Assembly (NCBI RefSeq): GCF_900129005.1
Contig: NZ_FQUN01000023.1
Span: forward strand, 24,097-80,678
Reading direction: 5' to 3'
Source of the DNA: Leeuwenhoekiella marinoflava DSM 3653
Lineage (GTDB): Bacteria; Bacteroidota; Bacteroidia; Flavobacteriales; Flavobacteriaceae
DNA length: 56,582 nucleotides
The translations under genes were made by a program, and so were the position numbers. The notes below the pieces were generated by a model. That model made no database searches and was not told the origin of the DNA. It was given only the letters and a program-made list of their open reading frames with translations. This document shows positions 1 to 7,650 of the stretch, piece by piece; the first letter of the stretch is position 1; every line of letters begins with the position of its first letter.

Positions 1-771
1 GAGCCTTGATCTTTTGGTTCTTTTGTATCAAGGCAAAAGAACAGGAGTATAAATAGAAGTTATAGTTTCTATATCATGTTTTGTTCATTTTCTTTAGCTC
101 GCGTGATTATTATTTCACGGGTGCTCGTGAACCTCGTGCCCTCGGTTTGCTTCAAAAACTCCTTCGTCGTTTGAGGTTTAGAGATTGTCTAGAACAGTGC
201 ATTCCTCTCCCTACGGTCGTCGGATGCAGAAAAGAAAAGAGTCCCTCGCTAAGAAATTTTTCGCTCGATAATCGAGATTAATTTTTCTTAAGCTGGTCTT
301 GCTTCCTAGATTTAGTCCTTAAGCGATTATGTTACTCCTTGCAAAAGCCGTTTAACGGCCGAAAACCGCCTTGTCCGTTCCGCGTCGCTACCGCTCCTGT
401 CCTTCGGAACGGCCTGCGTCTATTCTGAACCGAGGGAGGGGCATCCAGTTAACCCTTCGGGTATGGGTATTGTAGTGTTTTAAATTGAGTAAGAATCAAG
501 CTGCCTTTTCCTTAGGAGAAGGGTTGGGGATGAGGATAATTTTTAACGGGATACCCTTGCTATACTGACCAAAAGGAAACTAAACCCTTCGGGTATGAAT
601 ACTTTCTTTTTTCTAAAATCTCTTATTCAATACATTTTAAAACGGCCTACAAGAAGGTATCGTCAAATTTGAAGTGAGGGGAACGTCGCAGGCGGTTTTG
701 TCTGAGGGCGGTGTGCCGCCCGAGTTAAGCGCATGCAGTGCAGTGAACGAAAAATTTAGATACCGTCTTGT
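1..771. repeat. Intergenic repeat unit, copy 1
   Basis: Three blocks recur in the same order in copy 2. Block 1 (1-95) is identical to 772-866. Block 2 (253-437) is roughly 95% identical to 912-1096. Block 3 (644-760) is similar to 1162-1271. Block 1 has a 9-bp perfect inverted repeat (17-25 with 34-42, 8-nt loop). Block 2 starts with the palindrome CTCGATAATCGAG. Between blocks 1 and 2 this copy carries about 110 extra bases compared with copy 2. Confidence 0.8.
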
Positions 772-1286
772 GAGCCTTGATCTTTTGGTTCTTTTGTATC
801 AAGGCAAAAGAACAGGAGTATAAATAGAAGTTATAGTTTCTATATCATGTTTTGTTCATTTTCTTTGCTTCTCCAAAGAAAACGAACCAAAAGAAAAGAC
901 ACCCTTGCTTCGAAATTTTTCGCTCGATAATCGAGATTAATTTTTCTTAAGCTGGTCTTGCCTCCTAGATTTAGTCCTTAAGCGATTATGTTACTCCTTG
1001 CAAAAGCCGTTTAACGGCCGAAAACCGCTTTGTCAGCTCCGCGTCGCTACCGCTCCTGTCCTTCGGAGCTTCCTGCGCCTATTCTGAACCGAGGGAATTG
1101 ATAATTCGTTTAACCCTTCGGATATTAATATCATTTAAATACTTATTAATACTTGAAGAATGGCCTACAAGAAGGTATCGTGAAATTTGCAGTGAGCGTA
1201 GCGTAGCAGGCGGTTCTGTTTGAGGCCAGTGGCCGAGTTAAGCGCATGCAGCGTAGGGAACAAAAAATTTAGAGAAGCTCCTGTAA
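772..1286. repeat. Intergenic repeat unit, copy 2
   Basis: Second copy of the three-block unit: block 1 at 772-866, block 2 at 912-1096, block 3 at 1162-1271. Block 1 is followed by a second hairpin (about 856-880, TTTTCTTTG pairing with CAAAGAAAA). The near identity of block 1 suggests recent duplication or conversion, while block 3 has diverged. Confidence 0.8.
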
Positions 1287-1675
1287 GCTTTGATCTTTTG
1301 GTTCTTTTGTATCAAGACAAAAGAACAGAACTATCAACAGGTAGTCCTATTTACCCTTTACTCCCTATTCTAAATAAAAATACGTGAACTTCCTAACGTC
1401 AGTTTGAATAATCATAGGTATAGTCATGGTATTCTTTTTTGCATCGCCCAAAAAAGAATAAAAAAAGTCTAGGCTTAAGAAAACGACTCTAAATTTATCG
1501 TTCGGCTTCTAAATTTACTGAACTCCGCTGCGGGTCAAACAGCAGAAAATTTCACGAGTCCTTTTCTATATGCCGATTTTGAAACGTTTTCATTCCTAGA
1601 AAATAGTACTTTTTGGGAGCTTCTCGCGGTTATTCTAAACCAAGGGATTGTAATTCGTTTAACCCCTTTGGGTTT
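1287..1675. repeat. Intergenic repeat unit, degenerate copy 3
   Basis: A partial third copy. The block 1 hairpin is recognisable at about 1303-1328 with one change in the loop. A piece of block 2 (tail at about 1617-1672, TATTCTRAACC followed by a purine-rich stretch and ATTCGTTTAACCC) is also recognisable. The rest has decayed. The array therefore has at least three units of decreasing similarity. Confidence 0.6.
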
Positions 1676-1685
1676 GTGAATCGTC

Positions 1686-1706
1686 ATGCTGAACTTGTTT
1701 CAGCAT
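1686..1706. repeat. REP-like hairpin
   Basis: Perfect 8-bp inverted repeat ATGCTGAA / TTCAGCAT with a 5-nt loop. From memory, this hairpin is a very common dispersed intergenic element in Bacteroidota genomes. It is followed by a purine-rich stretch (about 1750-1795) that also resembles the segment at 513-540. Confidence 0.5.
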
Positions 1707-1841
1707 CTCACAAGGAGTGCTGTCAAGAATCAAACTCCCTCTCTGACCTTAGGGAAGGAGTCAAGGGAGAAGGGTTGGGGGTGAGGAGCGGTTAGTCGTT
1801 GACTTTATCTATTTGATAATTTCACATAAAAAATATACGAC

Positions 1842-3995
1842 TTAAAAAAACGGCTTCAATCCTTCCCATTTTACATCCCAGCTTCCGTCTTTTGGGAAGC
1901 CGGGATTTTTGGTTTCAGAGCCGTCCCAACCGGCACACATCATCGAGACAGCGGTCAAGAGTCCGCCATTTCCGGGCATATATAGCGTTAAACGTTCTTC
2001 CTGATAATTGTGTCCGTTTTTGAGATAGGTGTTGGTCTGCACATCCATAAATAAAGCATCTATTGCTTTTTCGGGCATTCCCAATCGGGCGGCGGTCATT
2101 GCCGTCATCGGGAAATCCCAACCCCAGGTATCTTCCCAGTGCCAGATATCCCAAATCTTATCAAAGGTATTCCGCATGGTGGTTTTATCAAGCAATGCGG
2201 TTTCCGGAAGCATTCCAAAGGTCCCAAAAACAGAAGGGTGATCGGTTAAAAACTCCGGATTGGTATAGGAGTCGGTTGCACTTTCCGTAGCAAGATAATA
2301 GTCTTCCTGCACCGGCAGTGCCGAAAGCTTGTTCAATACTTCCGTCCATTTTTCCGGGACGGGTTCACCTATGCGTTTTTTCCATTTTGAAGCTGTTTTT
2401 AACGCCCAATTCCAATACGCGAGTTCGTAGGTCGGATTAAGGGTTTCGGTTTTTTCAAAACGTTCCTGTGCAGGAATCACCGGCGGACCTAACACATACC
2501 GATCATTTTCTTTGTCATAATCAGGAAAAGAAGCCATAAAATCAGCCGTAGCAAAAACCCGTTCCTGATAGTTGGTTAACGTTTTTTCAGTGGAATCTGC
2601 ACGATAAAGCAATTCTGCAAAGGTGATAAAATGCGGTTGTTGCCAGATGAGAAAAGCGCCTACAGAAGACGGGCCTTCATCCCCATACGGATCGGTCATT
2701 TTTTGCCAGCGTGCCCCTTCGAAACCTTGTCTTTTCGCTAGCTTTTTGGCATTTTCAAAAGCGTCTTCGTACCAGTTTAACGTATTTTCTAAATATTGAG
2801 GTTTGCCCCAAAGCGCGTAATGCACGCCGTGCCACCAGTGCATCTCCAGGTGTGGTTTGCCGTACCAGCTGTTGTAGGTTAAACCGGTTTCTTGCGGAGG
2901 CATAGTTCCGGCTGTTTGTGCTTTAGTCAGGTATTGTGAAAGTACAACACGACGTTCGAGTTCCTCTGCCCGCGGATCAGTACTTCCGGAGAAATCTACG
3001 ATTCCGCCGTTCATCCAGTAGTCTTTCCAAGTGTTTATACTGTTATTAAAAACCGTCTGCGTTTCTAATTTTGTTTGTACAGGTTTATCTGAAAACTCAC
3101 AGGTAAACCTGATTTTCTCACTATCAGGTTCTATTAAAAAGTAATGTGCTTCTTTCTCCATAATTTTCGCTTGACCTTCCCAGTTTAAACCAATCTTATA
3201 GTTTAAGGAATCCAGTTTTCGCTCGATTATCGCGGAATTGTCAGCCTGCTCGGTAATTGTACTGGTGTAGTTTGCAGGGTTTTTCCATTGCGTACCGTAA
3301 TCAGACCAGGCTCCTGTGGGTGCGGCAAAGCGTAATTTGATTTTCAGCTGACCGGTTTCAGCCAACTTCGATGTTACGCTTACTGCAATTGCATCGCTAT
3401 CTTGGTTGCTTGCAGTTTGCACTTCCACCGGAATACCTTCTACAGAAAATTTACTGGTTAGCATGCCCGTCCATAAATCTAAAGTTTGATCAATATCCTG
3501 AAGGTCTTCAGGTTTAACCGGAGAACCATCTTTTTTAGTCATTTCAAAACCGAGATTTCCTAAATGAATACGATGCGGATTAGACCTGAAAAATTCCACA
3601 GCCTCTTTAGCGTGTTGCGGTTCTTTGATTTGCGTAGCGTAAGCGATTTTTCTTCCGTTTTGAACGTAATCTTTTAGTGTTTCACTAAAATCATAACCGG
3701 CATCATTGGGTTTTGCATTCCAACCCCATTCAGATTGGGTTCCTAATGGAATTCCGTTTTGATAATAATCCGGAAAACTTTGCAGTCCGGTCACATCGGT
3801 CGTGAATGCAAATGCGCCGTTTCCTACCGTTAACGAAGCCAGAGTATCAACTTCGGTAATGTGTACATTATGGCGAGAAACAACGGCTTTTCGGTCGATG
3901 TTTTTTTCAGCATTGGCTTCCTTTTTTTGCTCTTCTACACAACTCAATAGTAGTGAACAGCCTAGCAAGATTACAGCTTGTTTGAATAGTTTCAT
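1842..3995 (-). CDS. Putative six-hairpin glycosidase lipoprotein (GH65-like architecture)
   Basis: A 717-residue exported protein. The N-terminus has a hydrophobic stretch and a lipobox ending LLSC at Cys19, so it is probably a lipoprotein. After an N-terminal beta-rich part (about 45-330) comes an alpha-rich region with many Trp/His pairs (HLEMHWWHGVHYALWG at about 385-400; WHWEDTWGWDFPM near 630). This order resembles the beta-sandwich plus (alpha/alpha)6-barrel layout of GH65/GH95-type enzymes. I cannot assign a CAZy family. It is the last gene of a six-gene minus-strand operon, 7 bp after the preceding stop. Its place beside PL11, GH28 and GH115 suggests that it removes a side-chain or backbone sugar from an acidic, rhamnose-containing glycan. 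The activity is unknown; an alpha-glycosidase is a reasonable guess. Confidence 0.65.
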   Translation of the reverse strand: MKLFKQAVILLGCSLLLSCVEEQKKEANAEKNIDRKAVVSRHNVHITEVDTLASLTVGNGAFAFTTDVTGLQSFPDYYQNGIPLGTQSEWGWNAKPNDAGYDFSETLKDYVQNGRKIAYATQIKEPQHAKEAVEFFRSNPHRIHLGNLGFEMTKKDGSPVKPEDLQDIDQTLDLWTGMLTSKFSVEGIPVEVQTASNQDSDAIAVSVTSKLAETGQLKIKLRFAAPTGAWSDYGTQWKNPANYTSTITEQADNSAIIERKLDSLNYKIGLNWEGQAKIMEKEAHYFLIEPDSEKIRFTCEFSDKPVQTKLETQTVFNNSINTWKDYWMNGGIVDFSGSTDPRAEELERRVVLSQYLTKAQTAGTMPPQETGLTYNSWYGKPHLEMHWWHGVHYALWGKPQYLENTLNWYEDAFENAKKLAKRQGFEGARWQKMTDPYGDEGPSSVGAFLIWQQPHFITFAELLYRADSTEKTLTNYQERVFATADFMASFPDYDKENDRYVLGPPVIPAQERFEKTETLNPTYELAYWNWALKTASKWKKRIGEPVPEKWTEVLNKLSALPVQEDYYLATESATDSYTNPEFLTDHPSVFGTFGMLPETALLDKTTMRNTFDKIWDIWHWEDTWGWDFPMTAMTAARLGMPEKAIDALFMDVQTNTYLKNGHNYQEERLTLYMPGNGGLLTAVSMMCAGWDGSETKNPGFPKDGSWDVKWEGLKPFF

Positions 3996-4002
3996 AAGGT
4001 GT

Positions 4003-7000
4003 TTAATTACGTTGTAAGGTGAGGCTCATCAATCCGATGACAACATCGTTAGTATGGCTTTCAATTTTTAGGTTTTTTAATGTTTTTTTAGGGTCTAACG
4101 GAAGGTCTACAATCGTTCCGGCACCGCTTTCAATTCCATAGTTTGTAAAGCCGTGAATATTGGAGTAGTTTTTAAAATCGCGTGTAATATCACCGGTTTT
4201 AAAAATAACCCTCGGTGGTTTAGGCGCGTTGGTTTTAAAAGCGTAACCATCTGTATAATAATCTTGTTCAATGGGCCACCAGTTTTCCGGGTTTTTCAAT
4301 TCTAAAACCTCTTGAGTATTGTCTGTATACGTGATCGTTACAATACCGTTAGTCATTTGCGTTTGCATCGGGTTAGTAGTACCGGTCATCATTAAGTAAG
4401 CGTGTTGTGCCTTTCCGCTAATCGGAATCGAAACTGAGTTTGGATAGGTATCCCATTGCGAGGTAAACACGACATTATTACCCGTATTGGATTTTGTTGC
4501 AAATGGTATTTGCTGCGGACTCACTATAAAACCTTTAGAACCTGCTTTGGTGCGTAAACCCGTATCATCAATAATCACATCATCAGCGACATTGGGATAG
4601 CACCAGTTACCGATTCCTGTGATGGGGAGTTGTAGGGTAGGAGAGTCTGGTCGCGGACTTAAGTATTTGGGTTCAAAAATGCTATTTACAGTTGCATTAA
4701 AATGATCTGATAAAGGAACTGTTTCCAAGTTGTTTTGATTGGATGCAGGTATGTCCCAGTTTGTAAATTGTAACGGAATCTCTTCACCGGAAGTCAACGT
4801 AACTAAAACCGTATTGGTACCAGAAACGACTGAAGCTTTTGGGATTTTAAAGCTTTGTGTAGTATTTGCTGAAATACTCCAAGAAGAATTTTGTGAATCA
4901 TTTACAGTAAAATTACCACGTAAGTCTTTAGGAGTATTGTTCATTAAATCAAGCTTGATTTCGTCATTTTGGTATTTATTGTCTCTTATTTCTAAAACAG
5001 GTTTTACCTTAATTTTTACCGGTTGCCACCAGATCATTTCATCTTGTTTGAGTTTAATGAAAATGGTTTTGTTCCCAACATCTGACTGTACTTTTCCTGA
5101 ACGTTTTTTTGCTGAAATTTTCAGGTCTGTCAGCGTATTTTGTAAATCTTTTAGTTCTAAAATCTCAGCTTGTTCTGTAGTAATTTCAAAAGAGCTTCCT
5201 GCTGTATATGCTTCTGCTGTTTTCAGTTTTTCAATTACCGTAGCCCCTGTTTTTATCTGAATGGTATATGAAGGAGCTGTACCGGCAGCAATGTTTAGTT
5301 TAGGAGTTCCTACAGCATTTGAATCAATCTCAAAACTGGTTCTTTTGCCATTTACCAAAACCTCTTGAACTGAAGTTGCAGTGCTATTCAATTCCAGATT
5401 CAAGTCTAAAGCGGTGTTGAATTTATTTTTGATGGTGTAAATGGTCTCTGTTTTACTTTTCTTAAACGAAACCTCCACATCAGGAAGCGCTAAGCTGGCA
5501 TGATCCCATTCTTCCGGAAATCCGGGTTTGATCAAAAGTTGGTTTTCTGATACATTAGGCTGAATACCAAAAAGCCCTTCAACCAATGCGCGGGAAGCAA
5601 CCCCAATAGGATCTGCAAAATCCCGATACAACTCCCCGCGTATGGCATCGTAAAATGATAATTGCTGAAAACCACCGGGAGAAGCACCCAGATACATACT
5701 TTCAATCAATGCACTTTCAAAAAGTTTAAAACCTGCTTCCGTATTTCCGCCTTGCCAAAATGCCAGTGCCGTATTGAGGTTTTCGGCCAGCGCCACATTA
5801 TTAACGGACCAGGTGTAGGGTTGCCAATTCGTTGTAGAAACCAGTTCTAAATCGGGGTGTGGTAATCCTGTTGCATGAATCGGAATATGCGGAATCTCAT
5901 TTTTGATGTAATTAAGCGCCATTTGCGCCTGAAAGGCATCCGGAACTTGTTTGTCTATCGCGTGATAAATTGTCCAGATTCCTGGATTTTTGTGTAATAA
6001 TTTGTTTCCCAGTGCATCTTTATATTCTGCATAAACGCCTTTATTGGGTAACCAAAGGTTTTTTTCAATCGCTTGTTTTATTTTTTCAGCTTCGGCTACA
6101 TAGGGTTGTGGGTCTTTACCTAAGATTTTTGCTAATTGCGCAGTACGTGTATTTGCTCGATAATTATAAGCCGAAGTATAGGTGACCGAACCCCCGCTGT
6201 ATTGCAAAGCATCACTAGCCCAGATCGCTGCATACGCATCGTAAAGTCCGTCATTATTCGCATCATAATTCCGTTTTTCCCATTCTAAATGCCGCTCGAT
6301 GACCGGAAAGATTTCCTTTAAAAAAGTTGAATCTTGATTCCACTTGAAATGGGTGAGTAGCTGATCTATAAATACCAGATTCATATCATAATGATGGGCG
6401 CGATCATTGCGATTGGGATGCCTACTGATGTATCCTCTGCTAAACATCGCTGTACCTAAGACTTCTTTTTGGCGGGCAAAATTGCGGCTGGTATCTAAAA
6501 CAACCGGGCCGGTTTCAGGCTCTAAAACCTGAGATTTTCCGTAACTGGTAAAATGCGTTTTAGCACGATCATGCCAACCTAACAAATCAGCAGCATATGC
6601 ACCCCGCCATGCATTGAGGTGCATACGCCAGGCTACCGAACCGTGTAAATAGGCAGGGTTTTCCCAAATCGCATCAGCAGCAGTAGCTAATGCTCCTCCT
6701 AAGGTATTTAAATAAGGATCTGGTGTTGAAAGTGTAACGGTAGCGGCTAACTCGTTAGCTTTTTTTAATGCTTTTTCAAAAGCTAATTCCGGTCTGCTTT
6801 TGGTCTGATGGTTTGTTGCATCAGTTGCGTTCTGAATGTTCCAGTAATAGGTTTTTGATGCGTTTCTAGCAAGTGTACCATAAACTACCGGAAGTGAATC
6901 TGGAGTCGAATTTTTCAGGTTTTCAAAATTCTGAATTGCGTGTGCGTTTCCGATATTCAATTTTCCTGAAGGAACGCTACCAAGTAGTTTTCTTTTATTG

Positions 7001-7650
7001 GTATTTGTTTTCTTATCCCAATTGAAGTCTAAGCTAAAGCCCTCTTTTTTTAAGTGGTATTCATTATGTCTGCAATATTCCGGTTGTAGGTAAAACACCG
7101 ATTCCGGATCTGCGCCAATATCTCCATCTCTATGGAATTTTTTTCCGCTTGCACCGCCAAACAACCAATTAATTACTACCGATTTGGGAAGGTCTTGTTC
7201 TTCTACTTTTAGGAGAAAACCCTCGTTATCTGCAGAAGCGAGTACGGTAAGTTTTAGAAATCCGTTGCCTAAATGTTGATCTCTAATTTCATATTCCATT
7301 ACCCCGGGTGTGTATTTGGTGTGAATGCTATCAGCTTCAGTAATCCATTTAGATTGGCTTCCGGTTGCAATCCCGAGTTTAAAATTGCCACCCATTCCCG
7401 GCATATAGAGTGCAAATTCCGGCAGATCACCGGTTTCTACTCTAAATCCCGTATTGGTACCGTAAAGTGCCCGGTTAAACTTTCGGTTTCCGTTAGCTAA
7501 AACAAAGCTTTTACCTTCTGGTTTATAATGAATTTGACGTTCTTGATTGTGCCATAGTTTTTGATCTTGGGCATACAGATTCCCAAAGACAACGAGAAGC
7601 AGTAGTGGTATTATAATGCTGTGATGTATTCTTAGAATTGATTTTTTCAT
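4003..7650 (-). CDS. Large putative glycosidase (DUF4450-like N-terminus plus six-hairpin domain)
   Basis: 1215 residues with an N-terminal signal peptide (cleavage after about residue 27, LYAQ). Residues about 30-280 form a beta-rich module that includes LYGTNTGFRVE and MPGMGGN. From memory this matches the DUF4450 domain of Bacteroidota proteins. Residues about 300-710 look like an (alpha/alpha)6 glycosidase barrel (AWRMHLNAWRGAYAAD, NYDANNDGLYD, WSVNNVALAEN). Two or more beta-sandwich segments follow, with a conserved-looking PENWWPIEQDYYTDGYAF motif near 1125. The start overlaps the stop of the upstream GH2 gene by 4 bp (ATGA), implying translational coupling. The family is poorly characterised and I cannot name the bond it cleaves. 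Because the operon lacks an obvious GH78/GH106 rhamnosidase or GH105, this protein is a candidate for one of those missing steps (inference). Confidence 0.65.
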   Translation of the reverse strand: MKKSILRIHHSIIIPLLLLVVFGNLYAQDQKLWHNQERQIHYKPEGKSFVLANGNRKFNRALYGTNTGFRVETGDLPEFALYMPGMGGNFKLGIATGSQSKWITEADSIHTKYTPGVMEYEIRDQHLGNGFLKLTVLASADNEGFLLKVEEQDLPKSVVINWLFGGASGKKFHRDGDIGADPESVFYLQPEYCRHNEYHLKKEGFSLDFNWDKKTNTNKRKLLGSVPSGKLNIGNAHAIQNFENLKNSTPDSLPVVYGTLARNASKTYYWNIQNATDATNHQTKSRPELAFEKALKKANELAATVTLSTPDPYLNTLGGALATAADAIWENPAYLHGSVAWRMHLNAWRGAYAADLLGWHDRAKTHFTSYGKSQVLEPETGPVVLDTSRNFARQKEVLGTAMFSRGYISRHPNRNDRAHHYDMNLVFIDQLLTHFKWNQDSTFLKEIFPVIERHLEWEKRNYDANNDGLYDAYAAIWASDALQYSGGSVTYTSAYNYRANTRTAQLAKILGKDPQPYVAEAEKIKQAIEKNLWLPNKGVYAEYKDALGNKLLHKNPGIWTIYHAIDKQVPDAFQAQMALNYIKNEIPHIPIHATGLPHPDLELVSTTNWQPYTWSVNNVALAENLNTALAFWQGGNTEAGFKLFESALIESMYLGASPGGFQQLSFYDAIRGELYRDFADPIGVASRALVEGLFGIQPNVSENQLLIKPGFPEEWDHASLALPDVEVSFKKSKTETIYTIKNKFNTALDLNLELNSTATSVQEVLVNGKRTSFEIDSNAVGTPKLNIAAGTAPSYTIQIKTGATVIEKLKTAEAYTAGSSFEITTEQAEILELKDLQNTLTDLKISAKKRSGKVQSDVGNKTIFIKLKQDEMIWWQPVKIKVKPVLEIRDNKYQNDEIKLDLMNNTPKDLRGNFTVNDSQNSSWSISANTTQSFKIPKASVVSGTNTVLVTLTSGEEIPLQFTNWDIPASNQNNLETVPLSDHFNATVNSIFEPKYLSPRPDSPTLQLPITGIGNWCYPNVADDVIIDDTGLRTKAGSKGFIVSPQQIPFATKSNTGNNVVFTSQWDTYPNSVSIPISGKAQHAYLMMTGTTNPMQTQMTNGIVTITYTDNTQEVLELKNPENWWPIEQDYYTDGYAFKTNAPKPPRVIFKTGDITRDFKNYSNIHGFTNYGIESGAGTIVDLPLDPKKTLKNLKIESHTNDVVIGLMSLTLQRN

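Larger units (their letters stand above)
1..1841. other. Gene-free, repeat-rich region
   Basis: No convincing protein gene is visible in this 1.8 kb. The two short open frames (81-281 and 1613-1795) lie across repeat blocks, have low-complexity composition and show no family features. The stretch consists of three successive, increasingly degenerate copies of a hairpin-rich unit (listed separately), plus a REP-like hairpin near 1686. It lies downstream of the minus-strand operon that ends at 1842, so it is probably a 3' intergenic region where mobile repeats have accumulated. Confidence 0.7.

Noticed and set aside
81-281. 66-codon open frame in the left repeat region
   Set aside because: Lies across the insertion between repeat blocks 1 and 2, with no start context, no family motif and arginine/leucine-rich shadow-like composition.
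1575-1590. Near-palindrome TGAAACGTTTTCA resembling the LacI-type operators
   Set aside because: Imperfect (uneven arms), inside degenerate repeat DNA and not upstream of a gene.
1613-1795. 60-codon open frame
   Set aside because: Runs through a REP-like hairpin and a purine-rich repeat; the start is not an ATG in the DNA (TTG) and no motif is visible.
4008-4016. ACGTTGTAA similar to half of the palindrome at 36440
   Set aside because: Falls in the last codons of the DUF4450-like gene, has no second arm, and is explained by coding sequence.
4739-5260. 173-codon plus-strand frame opposite the DUF4450-like gene
   Set aside because: Antisense shadow; composition and absence of motifs do not support a gene.
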